Below, in pieces: positions 16,578-24,216 of a stretch of 64,000 nt of DNA. This DNA is from Swaminathania salitolerans. Lineage in GTDB: Bacteria > Pseudomonadota > Alphaproteobacteria > Acetobacterales > Acetobacteraceae. The notes beneath the pieces were generated by a model that saw only the letters and a program-made list of their open reading frames with translations, was not told the origin of the DNA and searched no databases. The first letter of the stretch is position 1. The number at the start of each line of letters is the position of its first letter. The position numbers and the translations under genes are program-made. Where the stretch lies: NCBI RefSeq assembly GCF_007988945.1, contig NZ_BJVC01000001.1:920192-984191 (forward strand). The letters are read 5' to 3'.

Positions 16578-17440
16578 GATGCGTGTCGGAGAACCGCTTC
16601 GCAGGCAGGCGTGTAACCCCCGTCATCCTCATGCAGGACGAGGCCCGGAAGAAGCCGGAAATAGCCGCGTCCCTGGAAAACCGCACGCAGCAGGACGATC
16701 TTGCTGGCACGCCCCCGCTTCGGCCAGAGCGGATACAGGATGAGGCTTCCGAACCCGCAGACACGCAACCGCTCGCAGGCGAGATCGACCACGGATGCAG
16801 GCAGGGCGAGGCTGATCGATCCGCCGGGGAGAACCCACTGTGCCAGCGTGTCGATCCAGTCATGCCAGCCTCCTTCCGGCATGGTCATGGCGAGACGACG
16901 TCTGTCGTCCTGCGCGCCCGTATGGTCTGCCGGGTGCCAGGGAGGATTGGCCATGGCATGATGGAATCGCCCGTTTGCCCCGGGAGCGAGCTGCCTGAGC
17001 GCGGGGGGGATCGAAGGAATGCGACCGTCGAGAACCGTGACACGCCCGCAAACGCCGTTCTCCTCGAGGTTGCGACGGGCGAGGCGAGCAGTCGCGGCAT
17101 CGGCCTCGAGGCCCACGCCGCGTATCGCAGGAAGCCGCGCGGAAAGACAGAGCAGGCCTGCACCGGCTCCGCAGCCCGCTTCGAAAATGCTCTCTCCCGG
17201 TCGTGCCGGTACGAAGGCAGCGAGAAGCACCGGTTCGATTCCTGTGCGATATCCCTGCGTGAACTGCCTGTACGATACCCGACCTCCGAGAAGATGGCCG
17301 TCCATCGTCTCGTCCTGAAGCGCTCCGGACGCCGCTTCCGCCTGTGCATCCGGGGCTCCCGGCTTGACCATGGGCGCCTCGCCGCTCATATGGTTTTGGC
17401 CATCAGAGGGCTGGTCGTCCGGTCTGGCTGGGTCATGCAT
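16565..17440 (-). CDS. TrmN6-like SAM-dependent methyltransferase
   Basis: Up to 291 residues. A Rossmann methyltransferase with the SAM-binding glycine loop in FEAGCGAGAGLLCLSARLP, the acidic ribose-contact region in VGLEADAATARLA, and the catalytic NPPWH (an NPP-[YFW] motif of N6-adenine or amino-group methyltransferases). The closest described relatives modify adenine-37 of tRNA-Val (TrmN6/YfiC); that target is inferred. The first 35 residues are unconserved and in-frame ATGs at 17389 and 17371 are equally plausible starts. It is divergent from the polyprenyl synthase gene. The C terminus runs into a tandem-repeat tract, and the stop lies in the first unit met. Confidence 0.82.
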   Translation of the reverse strand: MHDPARPDDQPSDGQNHMSGEAPMVKPGAPDAQAEAASGALQDETMDGHLLGGRVSYRQFTQGYRTGIEPVLLAAFVPARPGESIFEAGCGAGAGLLCLSARLPAIRGVGLEADAATARLARRNLEENGVCGRVTVLDGRIPSIPPALRQLAPGANGRFHHAMANPPWHPADHTGAQDDRRRLAMTMPEGGWHDWIDTLAQWVLPGGSISLALPASVVDLACERLRVCGFGSLILYPLWPKRGRASKIVLLRAVFQGRGYFRLLPGLVLHEDDGGYTPACEAVLRHASPLP

Positions 17441-17545
17441 GAAGTTCGGTGTCCGGCTGGATAGGATATTCGCCGGATCGCTTCCGGCTCATGCTTTATA
17501 CTGCATCAGGGTCGTCAGTGGCCAAACAGGAAGTGGAGAGTAGCC

Positions 17546-18640
17546 TTGGGTGGTCCCGACAGCCTGACCAAAGACACGGCGCATGACGTCGCGTCCCATC
17601 GCATCGCAAGCGTCGAGGGTGAAAACGGGGGCGGAAAAGAGGACGCAAAGGACAATGCGCTGCAGGCGCTTTCAACGTTCCTTCGCGACGACATGGAGGC
17701 CTGCAATCGCGAAATCGTGGCGCGTATGCAGAGCCCGGTTCCTCTCATTCCCCAGCTCGGTGCCCATCTCGTTGCCGCGGGCGGAAAGAGACTCAGGCCG
17801 CTTCTGACGCTCGCCGCAGCGCGTCTCTGCGGCTACGAGCCCTCTCCCGAGCGTCAGCGTCATGTCGGGCTCGCCGCCTGCGTCGAGTTCATCCATACCG
17901 CAACTCTCCTCCATGACGACGTGGTCGATGAGAGCACCCTGCGCCGTGGCCTGGCCTCGGCCAACGCCGTCTTCGGGAACAAGGCCTCGGTGCTCGTCGG
18001 CGATTTCCTGTTCGCGCGGTCGTTCCAGCTCATGACGGCGGACGGTTCGCTCAAGGTCATGGCCATTCTCTCTGCGGCATCGGCAACGATCGCAGAGGGA
18101 GAAGTGCTCCAGATGGCGACCCAGAACGATCTCTCGACACCGATCGAACGCTATCTCGAGGTCATTCACGGCAAGACCGCGGCCCTGTTCGCGGCAGCCT
18201 GCCGCGTGGGGGCGGTCGTGGCCGGGCGTCCCGAAGCTGAGGAAGCCGCGCTGGAGGCGTATGGCACCAATCTCGGCATGGCGTTCCAGCTCGTGGACGA
18301 TGCGCTCGATTATGCGGCAGATCAGCAGGTGCTCGGCAAGACGGTCGGCGACGACATGCGCGAAGGGAAGATCACGCTGCCCGTGCTCGCGGCTTATCAG
18401 GCGGGGAACGAGGAAGACCGTGCCTTCTGGCTCCGGGTCATCGAAACCGGAGAGCAGCATGACGAGGATCTGCCGCATGCGCTCGATCTTATCGCGCGTA
18501 CCGGTGCCATACAGACGACGCTCGAACGCGCACAGTCTTATGCCCGGGCCGCCATGCAGGCGCTCGATATCTTTCCCGAGAGCGAAATCCGCCAGTTGCT
18601 GATGGATGCGGCTTCCTACACGGTCAGCCGCGTGAACTGA
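17546..18640 (+). CDS. ispB: Long-chain polyprenyl diphosphate synthase (IspB-like)
   Basis: This enzyme elongates farnesyl diphosphate with isopentenyl diphosphate to make the ubiquinone side chain. 364 residues with the first Asp-rich motif in LLHDDVVDEST, the second in QLVDDALDYA, plus GGKRLRPLLTL and GKTAALFAAAC. The translation start is TTG at 17546, with GGAG 7 nt upstream; no ATG lies in a reasonable place upstream of the conserved region. The first 45 residues are weakly conserved and charged. Product chain length cannot be read from sequence alone. Its own stop codon is inside a 15-bp tandem repeat, followed by a 10-bp stem-loop. Confidence 0.92.
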   Translation: MGGPDSLTKDTAHDVASHRIASVEGENGGGKEDAKDNALQALSTFLRDDMEACNREIVARMQSPVPLIPQLGAHLVAAGGKRLRPLLTLAAARLCGYEPSPERQRHVGLAACVEFIHTATLLHDDVVDESTLRRGLASANAVFGNKASVLVGDFLFARSFQLMTADGSLKVMAILSAASATIAEGEVLQMATQNDLSTPIERYLEVIHGKTAALFAAACRVGAVVAGRPEAEEAALEAYGTNLGMAFQLVDDALDYAADQQVLGKTVGDDMREGKITLPVLAAYQAGNEEDRAFWLRVIETGEQHDEDLPHALDLIARTGAIQTTLERAQSYARAAMQALDIFPESEIRQLLMDAASYTVSRVN

Positions 18641-18679
18641 CGGTCTTTCAACTGACGGTCTTTCAACTGAGGGTCTTTC
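18635..18679 (+). repeat. 15-bp tandem repeat carrying the ispB stop codon
   Basis: Three adjacent copies of AACTGACGGTCTTTC (third copy one base different). The first copy contains the last sense codon and TGA of the polyprenyl synthase gene, so the duplications repeat an in-frame stop three times. Confidence 0.9.
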
Positions 18680-18681
18680 AT

Positions 18682-18716
18682 TTGCGGGGAGGGCCGGAAG
18701 AGTTCTCTCCCCGCAA
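18682..18716. terminator. Stem-loop between convergent ispB and murI
   Basis: Perfect 10-bp stem TTGCGGGGAG / CTCCCCGCAA (18682-18691, 18707-18716) with a 15-nt loop, between two convergent gene ends. It is probably a shared terminator; no T-tract on either strand. Confidence 0.5.
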
Positions 18717-18737
18717 GGCTTCCCGATTCCGCCGGGA

Positions 18738-19565
18738 TCAGGAAGCGCTCACTGCCCCGTCCAGAATCGCAACCCGCTCATAACCCAGACGGTTGACCGC
18801 CCGGTCGAGCGCTTCGCGATCGGGGGGAGGGGCGGTCAGGCACATTTCCTCGGCTCGCATTGCGCGCTTCGCCGGAGGACGGTCTTCGAGCACACGTCTG
18901 ACCTGCTGCGCGACCGGCAGAGCCGGATCGAGCCAGGCGACGTCCGGCGGCGACAGGCGTGCGAAGGCCTCCGCCAGAAACGTGTAATGCGTGCAACCCA
19001 GACCGACCGTGTCGATCCTCTCTCCCGACGGTGCAGAAAAGAGATGCGCAAGCTCGTCGAGGATGGCCGCATCCTCGATCCGCTGACCGAGAAAGGCCCG
19101 TTCGGCCAGATCGGCGAGCGCACGCGCGCCATGGACGATCATCTCGCAATCGGACGCATATGCCTCCTGCAAGGCACGCAGATAAGGCCGGCGCGCCGTA
19201 CCCCGCGTCGCGAGCACTCCGAACACGCGCGAGCGACTGACCCGGGCGGCCCAGCGTACCGGCGGGACGCAGCCGACAAAAGGCGTGCCGAACCGGGCCC
19301 TGAGCGGATCGAGCGCGATAGTGCTTGCCGTGTTGCAGGCGATCAGAACCACATCCGGCTGAAGCCGCGCAATCTGCGCGTCCAGCAGAGCGATGATGCG
19401 CGCGATGAGCCGGGCGTCGTCCTGTTCGCCATAGGGGAACAGGGCATTATCCGCGAGGTAGTCGATATGCGTATCCGATGGGAGCGTATCGCGCAGGGCC
19501 CGGACGACTCCGAGCCCCCCGATGCCCGAATCGAAGGCGAGAACCCGGCCCGCAGAATGGTTCAA
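18738..19565 (-). CDS. murI: Glutamate racemase MurI
   Basis: MurI makes D-glutamate for peptidoglycan with two catalytic cysteines. The 275-residue product shows LAFDSGIGGLGVVRAL, the first Cys in LIACNTAST and the second in VGLGCTHYTFL. The start was taken as TTG 19565, one base after the pyrE stop, with GGAAGG close upstream: it gives the normal family N terminus two turns before the DSGIGG loop, while in-frame starts further up lie inside pyrE. Transcribed after pyrE, so probably one operon. The C terminus ends shortly before the stem-loop at 18682-18716. Confidence 0.92.
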   Translation of the reverse strand: MNHSAGRVLAFDSGIGGLGVVRALRDTLPSDTHIDYLADNALFPYGEQDDARLIARIIALLDAQIARLQPDVVLIACNTASTIALDPLRARFGTPFVGCVPPVRWAARVSRSRVFGVLATRGTARRPYLRALQEAYASDCEMIVHGARALADLAERAFLGQRIEDAAILDELAHLFSAPSGERIDTVGLGCTHYTFLAEAFARLSPPDVAWLDPALPVAQQVRRVLEDRPPAKRAMRAEEMCLTAPPPDREALDRAVNRLGYERVAILDGAVSAS

Positions 19566-19566
19566 A

Positions 19567-20319
19567 TCAGCCTTCCGCCTTGGCCTTGAGCGCGGCTGCC
19601 TCTTCCGCGCTGCCGACTCCGCCATGGGCCTTCGACCAGCCGCAGGGATCCTCGAGGAAGCGCCGGACTTCGTGGATATCGCTCTCGGAGAAATAATCCG
19701 CGCCGGAACAGGCTTCGAGCACGTCCCACCATGTGCAGAGCGAATGCAGGGAGACATTCATCTCGGCAAGGGTCTTCTGGGCGCCGGGGAAGACGCCATA
19801 GAAGAACACGACGAACGTGTGATCGACGATCGCGCCTGCATCGCGAAGCGCATTGGCGAATCTGACTTTCGAGGCACCGTCGGTCGTGAGATCCTCGACG
19901 AGGAGGCTGCGCATGCCTTCGGGAACATCGCCCTCGATCTGCGCGTTGCGCCCGAAACCCTTGGGCTTCTTGCGCACATAGGCCATCGGCGCCATCATCC
20001 GGTCAGCGATCCAGGCAGCGAAGGGAATGCCCGCTGTCTCGCCGCCCACCACGCAATCGAGGCTCTCATAGCCGATATGGCGGCCGATCTTCTCGACAGC
20101 GAGTTCCACGATCTTGGCGCGGGCGCGCGGGAAGAAGATGATCTTGCGGCAATCGATATAGACGGGCGACTTCCAGCCGGAAGTCAGGGTGTAGGGCTCT
20201 TCGGGGCGGAAATTGATGGCCTTGATCTCGAGCAGGATACGCGCCGTGGTCAGCGCGGCATCCCGGTCCCATTGCGTCTGGCGAACCGATCCGCCGTTGA
20301 TCTCATTGCTGAGGGCCAT
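19567..20319 (-). CDS. pyrE: Orotate phosphoribosyltransferase PyrE
   Basis: PyrE joins orotate and PRPP to form orotidine monophosphate in pyrimidine synthesis. 250 residues, with YTLTSGWKSPVYIDCRK at the N-terminal flap and the PRPP-binding signature in SLLVEDLTTDGASK. Compared with E. coli PyrE it has a C-terminal extension (from about FPGAQKTL on), similar to a longer alphaproteobacterial form. ATG 20319 has GGAG 9 nt upstream; an ATG five codons earlier (20334) does not. It is divergent from the small Fur-box gene. Confidence 0.92.
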   Translation of the reverse strand: MALSNEINGGSVRQTQWDRDAALTTARILLEIKAINFRPEEPYTLTSGWKSPVYIDCRKIIFFPRARAKIVELAVEKIGRHIGYESLDCVVGGETAGIPFAAWIADRMMAPMAYVRKKPKGFGRNAQIEGDVPEGMRSLLVEDLTTDGASKVRFANALRDAGAIVDHTFVVFFYGVFPGAQKTLAEMNVSLHSLCTWWDVLEACSGADYFSESDIHEVRRFLEDPCGWSKAHGGVGSAEEAAALKAKAEG

Positions 20320-20493
20320 CTCTGAATACTCCATGATCTTGAGAGGTGCAGGATTATCCGCCCTTCGTGAGAAAAGTAAGAGAAATAAGGTGAGAAATCC
20401 GTGCCGGTCGATCGATAGGCTGCGCTTGCATTTACGATCGGAAAAGATCTAGAATGCGGCAATTGAAAATAATTCTCAACTAAGGCGAGCAGC
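20320..20493. promoter_or_regulatory. Divergent promoter region pyrE / 78-aa gene with sigma-70-like promoter
   Basis: On the plus strand TTGCAT (20426-20431) and TAGAAT (20450-20455) are separated by 18 bp and would start transcription near 20462, just upstream of the small gene. The stretch is distinctly AT-rich compared with its surroundings. Confidence 0.6.
20463..20479. promoter_or_regulatory. Fur-like palindromic operator
   Basis: A 17-bp near-perfect palindrome TTGAAAATAATTCTCAA with one mismatched pair. Its core (20464-20478) matches the 7-1-7 Fur box (TGATAAT-N-ATTATCA) at 12 of 14 positions. It covers the predicted transcription start of the small downstream gene, a position typical of repression. 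In Alphaproteobacteria the regulator could be Fur, Mur or Irr. Confidence 0.6.
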
Positions 20494-20730
20494 GTGACTG
20501 TCGATCTAAACCGCATCACCCGTAAATGCGAGCGGGCCGTGATCACAGCGTATGAGGAGCTGCGCGAAGTCGGCCAGCCCGATATCCAGGCCTTCACCGC
20601 GTGCACGACCCTCTACCGGATTCATCATCCGGAGGCCTCGCTCAATGAGGCGCGTCGTCTGGTCTCCGAATGGATCGATCACCATATCGTCAGGCAGGAC
20701 AAGGGCACCACGCGGGGCTGCGAGTGCTGA
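20494..20730 (+). CDS. Small Cys/His-rich protein, 78 aa, behind a Fur-like box
   Basis: I do not recognise the family. The product is a soluble, helix-rich 78-residue protein with cysteines at 12, 37, 76 and 78 and His pairs at 44-45 and 63-64; it ends in GCEC. The spaced Cys/His content suggests metal binding, but no known metal motif is complete. The start is GTG 20494 with AAGGCGAG upstream. The promoter and Fur-like operator directly in front suggest metal-dependent control. It is monocistronic, divergent from pyrE, with 360 bp of empty DNA behind it. Confidence 0.7.
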   Translation: MTVDLNRITRKCERAVITAYEELREVGQPDIQAFTACTTLYRIHHPEASLNEARRLVSEWIDHHIVRQDKGTTRGCEC

Positions 20731-21091
20731 CATGCGCGTCTCCCTTCGCCCGGATCCGGGCAGGGGACTACGCTGCTATGCCGCCCGAAGCACCCGATCT
20801 CGCTTGATCCGGCTCTTCAGCAAGACTTGGTGAAGAGCACGTCCCGTTCTTGGGGGCGGGACTCTGAAGACTACCCCATTGCCGCCATCCTCCCTCACGC
20901 ATGAGGATTGGCCGCATGAGGATCGACGCCCTCTCTCCGTACCCGATATGACACGATGCCGCGCGGCCCCGGGCTCGAGTGGCCCCTGGGCCTGAGCGGC
21001 TCAGAAGAGTCCGGGCTCATATGGCGACCCCGCAGTGATCCTGTCTGGCCACTGTGCCGCGGATAATCCGGCACAGCGGTTTTGACGAGGC
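20731..21091. other. 361-bp stretch without a gene
   Basis: Convergent interval between the 78-aa gene and citrate synthase. It holds two short inverted repeats, 6 bp at 20841-20862 and a perfect 8 bp at 21052-21076. No coding frame or RNA gene is evident. Confidence 0.5.
21052..21076 (-). terminator. Stem-loop after citrate synthase gene
   Basis: Perfect 8-bp stem CTGTGCCG / CGGCACAG with a 9-nt loop, 16 bp past the stop of the minus-strand citrate synthase gene; no T-tract. Confidence 0.45.
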
Positions 21092-22408
21092 TCAGCCGCG
21101 GGCGTCGAGAGGGGTGAACGCCCTCTCTGTCTGTCCGACATAGAGCTGGCGGGGGCGCCCGATGCGTTGACCGGGCTCCTCGATCATCTCCCGCCACTGG
21201 CTGATCCAGCCCACTGTCCGCGCAACTGCGAAAAGCACAGTGAACATCGAGGTGGGAATCCCCATCGCCTTGAGGATCAGACCCGAATAGAAGTCGACAT
21301 TCGGGTAGAGGCGCCTCTGGACGAAATAGGGATCATTGACGGCGATACGCTCGAGCTCTGCGGCCAGATCGAACATGGGATCCTGCTCGAGGCCGAGTTC
21401 GGCGACGACCTCGAGATAGGTCTGTTCCATGATCTTCGCACGCGGGTCGAAATTCTTGTAGACCCGGTGGCCGAATCCCATGAGGCGGACACCGCTCTCG
21501 CGATTCTTGACCTGCTCGATGAAGGCCGGAATGTTCTCCTTCGTGCCGATCTGCGCGAGCATGCCGAGAACCGCCTCGTTCGCGCCGCCATGGGCAGGCC
21601 CCCACAGAGCGGCAATACCGGCGGCGACGCAGGCGAAGGGATTTGCGCCGGTCGAGCCGACGAGCCGAACCGTCGAGGTAGAGGCATTCTGCTCGTGATC
21701 GGCGTGGAGGATCAGAATACGATCCATGGCCCGCGCAAGAACGGGATTGACCTTGTACTCGGCGTTCGGCCGGGCAAAGAGCATTTTCAGGAAGCTTTCC
21801 GAAAAGCTCAGGCTGTTATCCGGGTAAACGAAGGGCTCGCCGACCGTGTATTTATAGGCCCAGGCTGCGATCGTCGGGACCTTTGCGATCAGGCGACGGG
21901 TCGAGAGATCGCGGGAGGCCTCGTTGGAAATATCGACCGCCTCGGGATAGAAGGCGGAGAGGGCGGCGACGGTACCGCAGAGAATGGCCATCGGATGCGC
22001 ATCGCGACGGAAGCCGTTGAAGAAATTCCGGATCTGCTCGTGCAGAAGGGCCTGTTCCTTCAGGTCCTGCTGGAAACGGAGATACTCCTCGCGGCCGGGC
22101 AGCTCGCCATAGACGAGAAGATAGGCGGTCTCGATGAAGCTGGCGCCTGTGGCAAGCTGCTCTATCGGATAGCCGCGATGCAGAAGGACGCCCTTGTCAC
22201 CGTCGATGAAGGTGATCGCGCTGCGACAGGACGCCGTCTCTCCATAGCCGGGATCGTAGGAGAAAAGGCCCGTCTCTGCGGTCAGCTTGCGGATGTCCAC
22301 GACATCCGGACCCAGAGTGCCGGACAATACGGGAAGGACGGCCCTCTGCTCGCCAATGCTGAGCGATGCCGTATCGGAAACAGGTCCGTTGATGTCGTGA
22401 TCAGCCAT
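21092..22408 (-). CDS. gltA: Citrate synthase, type II (GltA/AarA)
   Basis: It condenses acetyl-CoA and oxaloacetate. The 438-residue length and sequence match the NADH-sensitive hexameric type of Gram-negatives. Catalytic residues are seen in [11 protein letters not shown] (His), the oxaloacetate-site [14 protein letters not shown] (His) and NVDFYSGLI (Asp). The N-terminal domain with [22 protein letters not shown] is the type II addition. In Acetobacter the orthologous gene is aarA, needed for acetic acid resistance; whether that applies here is inferred from family. No operon partner: sixA lies 42 bp away upstream on the same strand. Confidence 0.95.
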   Translation of the reverse strand: MADHDINGPVSDTASLSIGEQRAVLPVLSGTLGPDVVDIRKLTAETGLFSYDPGYGETASCRSAITFIDGDKGVLLHRGYPIEQLATGASFIETAYLLVYGELPGREEYLRFQQDLKEQALLHEQIRNFFNGFRRDAHPMAILCGTVAALSAFYPEAVDISNEASRDLSTRRLIAKVPTIAAWAYKYTVGEPFVYPDNSLSFSESFLKMLFARPNAEYKVNPVLARAMDRILILHADHEQNASTSTVRLVGSTGANPFACVAAGIAALWGPAHGGANEAVLGMLAQIGTKENIPAFIEQVKNRESGVRLMGFGHRVYKNFDPRAKIMEQTYLEVVAELGLEQDPMFDLAAELERIAVNDPYFVQRRLYPNVDFYSGLILKAMGIPTSMFTVLFAVARTVGWISQWREMIEEPGQRIGRPRQLYVGQTERAFTPLDARG

Positions 22409-22449
22409 AGGAACGCCTTACGAGTTACGCCGCAACGGGGCAATTCAAC

Positions 22450-23076
22450 TTATGGGTGAAGAATGTCGCCTAGCATTGCCGTGTTCGGTGACAGACCCGC
22501 CCAGTCCGAGGCGACCGTGAAAATTGCCGCGGTCGCGGGGGGGAACCCTTGCAGGAGGCGGCGAAAGACCGGTTCGTCCGACGAATCGCTGCCCAGATGG
22601 CGACAGGTCTCGGCCATGGCAGGATTATGCCCGACGAGAATCAGGGTCTTCACGTTTTCCGGCGTCTCCCGGACGAGCTCGAGCACGCCATACAGATCGA
22701 GGTCGTAGAGTGCCTCGACCGGGAGCACGGCATCGAGCAAGGGGAGGTGAGGCGCGAGAAGGCGCGCCGTCTCGGTCGTCCGGATGGCCGTGCTGTGCCA
22801 CAGATGGGCGCCCGACAGGCAGGCCGCACCGAGGCGAAACGCGCCCGGACCCGTTTCGCCCGACGGATCGGTATCCGCCGAACCGGACCTTGCCGGGCCC
22901 ATATCGGTCGGATCGAGGTCGCTTCCGGCGGCGGACGGTGCGGAGAGAGCCTCGAGCCGTGCCCCCAGCCTGTCGGCATCCAGCCGGCCGCGTTCGGTCA
23001 GCGTCCGGGCGCGGTCATTTCCCCCCGCGCGCTCCGGCGCGGCCTCGGCATGTCTGACGAGAATGAGCGTATGCAT
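22450..23076 (-). CDS. Histidine phosphatase, SixA type
   Basis: 208 residues of the phosphoglycerate-mutase-like phosphatase fold. The nucleophile His is in LILVRHAEAAP, the second His in LILVGHNPAMAETC. The protein is SixA-like, a family that removes phosphate from histidine-containing phosphotransfer proteins; the substrate here is unknown. Relative to compact SixA proteins it has an inserted acidic/Gly/Pro-rich stretch of about 35 residues between RLEAL and the LSGAHLWHS strand. It sits 21 bp after the chorismate mutase gene, so it may be in one transcript with the two genes upstream. Confidence 0.85.
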   Translation of the reverse strand: MHTLILVRHAEAAPERAGGNDRARTLTERGRLDADRLGARLEALSAPSAAGSDLDPTDMGPARSGSADTDPSGETGPGAFRLGAACLSGAHLWHSTAIRTTETARLLAPHLPLLDAVLPVEALYDLDLYGVLELVRETPENVKTLILVGHNPAMAETCRHLGSDSSDEPVFRRLLQGFPPATAAIFTVASDWAGLSPNTAMLGDILHP

Positions 23077-23097
23077 GGTCTTCAGCCCCTGTCCGGC

Positions 23098-23400
23098 TCA
23101 GCGCGACTGACGCCCGGCGATCGAGTCATGATGACGAATCACCTCCCGGATGATGAAGGCAAGAAACTTTTCCGCGAAATCGGGGTCCAGTCGCGCGGAA
23201 ATGGCCAGTTCCCGCAGACGCTCGATCTGTCGGGCCTCGCGGGCCGGGTCGGCCGCGGGGAGTCCCGACCGGGCCTTGAGCTCGCCGACCGCCTGGGTCT
23301 GGCGGAAGCGTTCCGCGAGCATGTGAATGACCGCCGCATCGATATTGTCGATGCTCTGCCGGTGCTGTTCGAGGAGGGCGAGGGTTTCGGGGTCAGACAT
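23098..23400 (-). CDS. Chorismate mutase, AroQ class, stand-alone
   Basis: 100 residues of the all-helical AroQ fold, converting chorismate to prephenate for Phe/Tyr synthesis. The pattern of the first helix (LLEQHRQSIDNIDAAVIHML with Arg near the N terminus), AERFRQTQAVGELKA, and REARQIERLRE supports it. It starts at ATG 23400, overlapping the 3' end of the metallophosphoesterase gene by 8 bp, which points to translational coupling. SixA phosphatase follows. Confidence 0.9.
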   Translation of the reverse strand: MSDPETLALLEQHRQSIDNIDAAVIHMLAERFRQTQAVGELKARSGLPAADPAREARQIERLRELAISARLDPDFAEKFLAFIIREVIRHHDSIAGRQSR

Positions 23401-24094
23401 CGATATCAATCCAGGCGAGATGGCCGCCTTTTCCGGCGCCAAGGTCAGTGAAGATGGCGCGACCGCCATTGCGACCGTCACGGATCCAGGGACGACCATC
23501 CGTCGAGCGCCTGTCATGGCCGCAATACACGACATGATCGGCCGGGATGTGATCGATCCAGCGGAGACGCCGCTCGGGATAGCCGTCAGGCTGCATGCGG
23601 CCCGTCGTCTCGCCGAACAGGGCGCGCGAGAGGAGCGGGTTCATGGGACCGAGACCCGAGGGAGGGGCCTCGTGCATCATCGCGGTGTGGAAACCGCCAT
23701 GGACGAAAATGAGCTTCCCATGGACGATCCATGCCGGTGCGACGGCAATCGCTTCGCGCGCCCTCTCGCGCAACCCCGCCTGAACGGGGCCGGAAAGCTG
23801 GGCGATCGTCTCCTCCAGAGGAGGGTCGCGCCGCAATCTGCGGCCCTGTAGGGCCCGGCCGAGCTTGCGGTCGTGATTGCCGAGAATGAAAAGTCCGCGC
23901 TCGTCATCGATCAGGTCGAGCATGAGTCGGAGCGTGCCGGCGCTGTCCGGACCGTGATCGACCAGATCGCCGAGCTGGATGATGAAACGCTCCGTGGCGA
24001 CGGCATGTTCGAACGCGGTCAGATCGCCGTGAACGTCGCCCACCACACGCAAGCCACGACCGGCACTCAGCCTGGAGAGATCTGGAAGGGGCAC
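23393..24094 (-). CDS. Calcineurin-like metallophosphoesterase
   Basis: 233 residues with the full metal-ligand set in order: VVGDVHGDL, LGDLVDHGP, ILGNHDRKL, FVHGGFHT and a late CGHD. This fits the PrpE/ApaH/serine-threonine phosphatase branch, whose members hydrolyse diadenosine polyphosphates or phosphoproteins. The substrate cannot be decided. First gene of a minus-strand group with chorismate mutase (8-bp overlap) and SixA; the region upstream to smc (122 bp) must carry its promoter. Confidence 0.88.
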   Translation of the reverse strand: MPLPDLSRLSAGRGLRVVGDVHGDLTAFEHAVATERFIIQLGDLVDHGPDSAGTLRLMLDLIDDERGLFILGNHDRKLGRALQGRRLRRDPPLEETIAQLSGPVQAGLRERAREAIAVAPAWIVHGKLIFVHGGFHTAMMHEAPPSGLGPMNPLLSRALFGETTGRMQPDGYPERRLRWIDHIPADHVVYCGHDRRSTDGRPWIRDGRNGGRAIFTDLGAGKGGHLAWIDIDV

Positions 24095-24216
24095 GGACGG
24101 GAGAGAAATCGGGACGACCTTTCAGGAGCTTCTTCGAACGAGTCACCCACTATGAGCCAGATTCCCGGAAAAAGACAATAAAGACATGGTTATAACCGCG
24201 ATCGCCATCTTGACGC

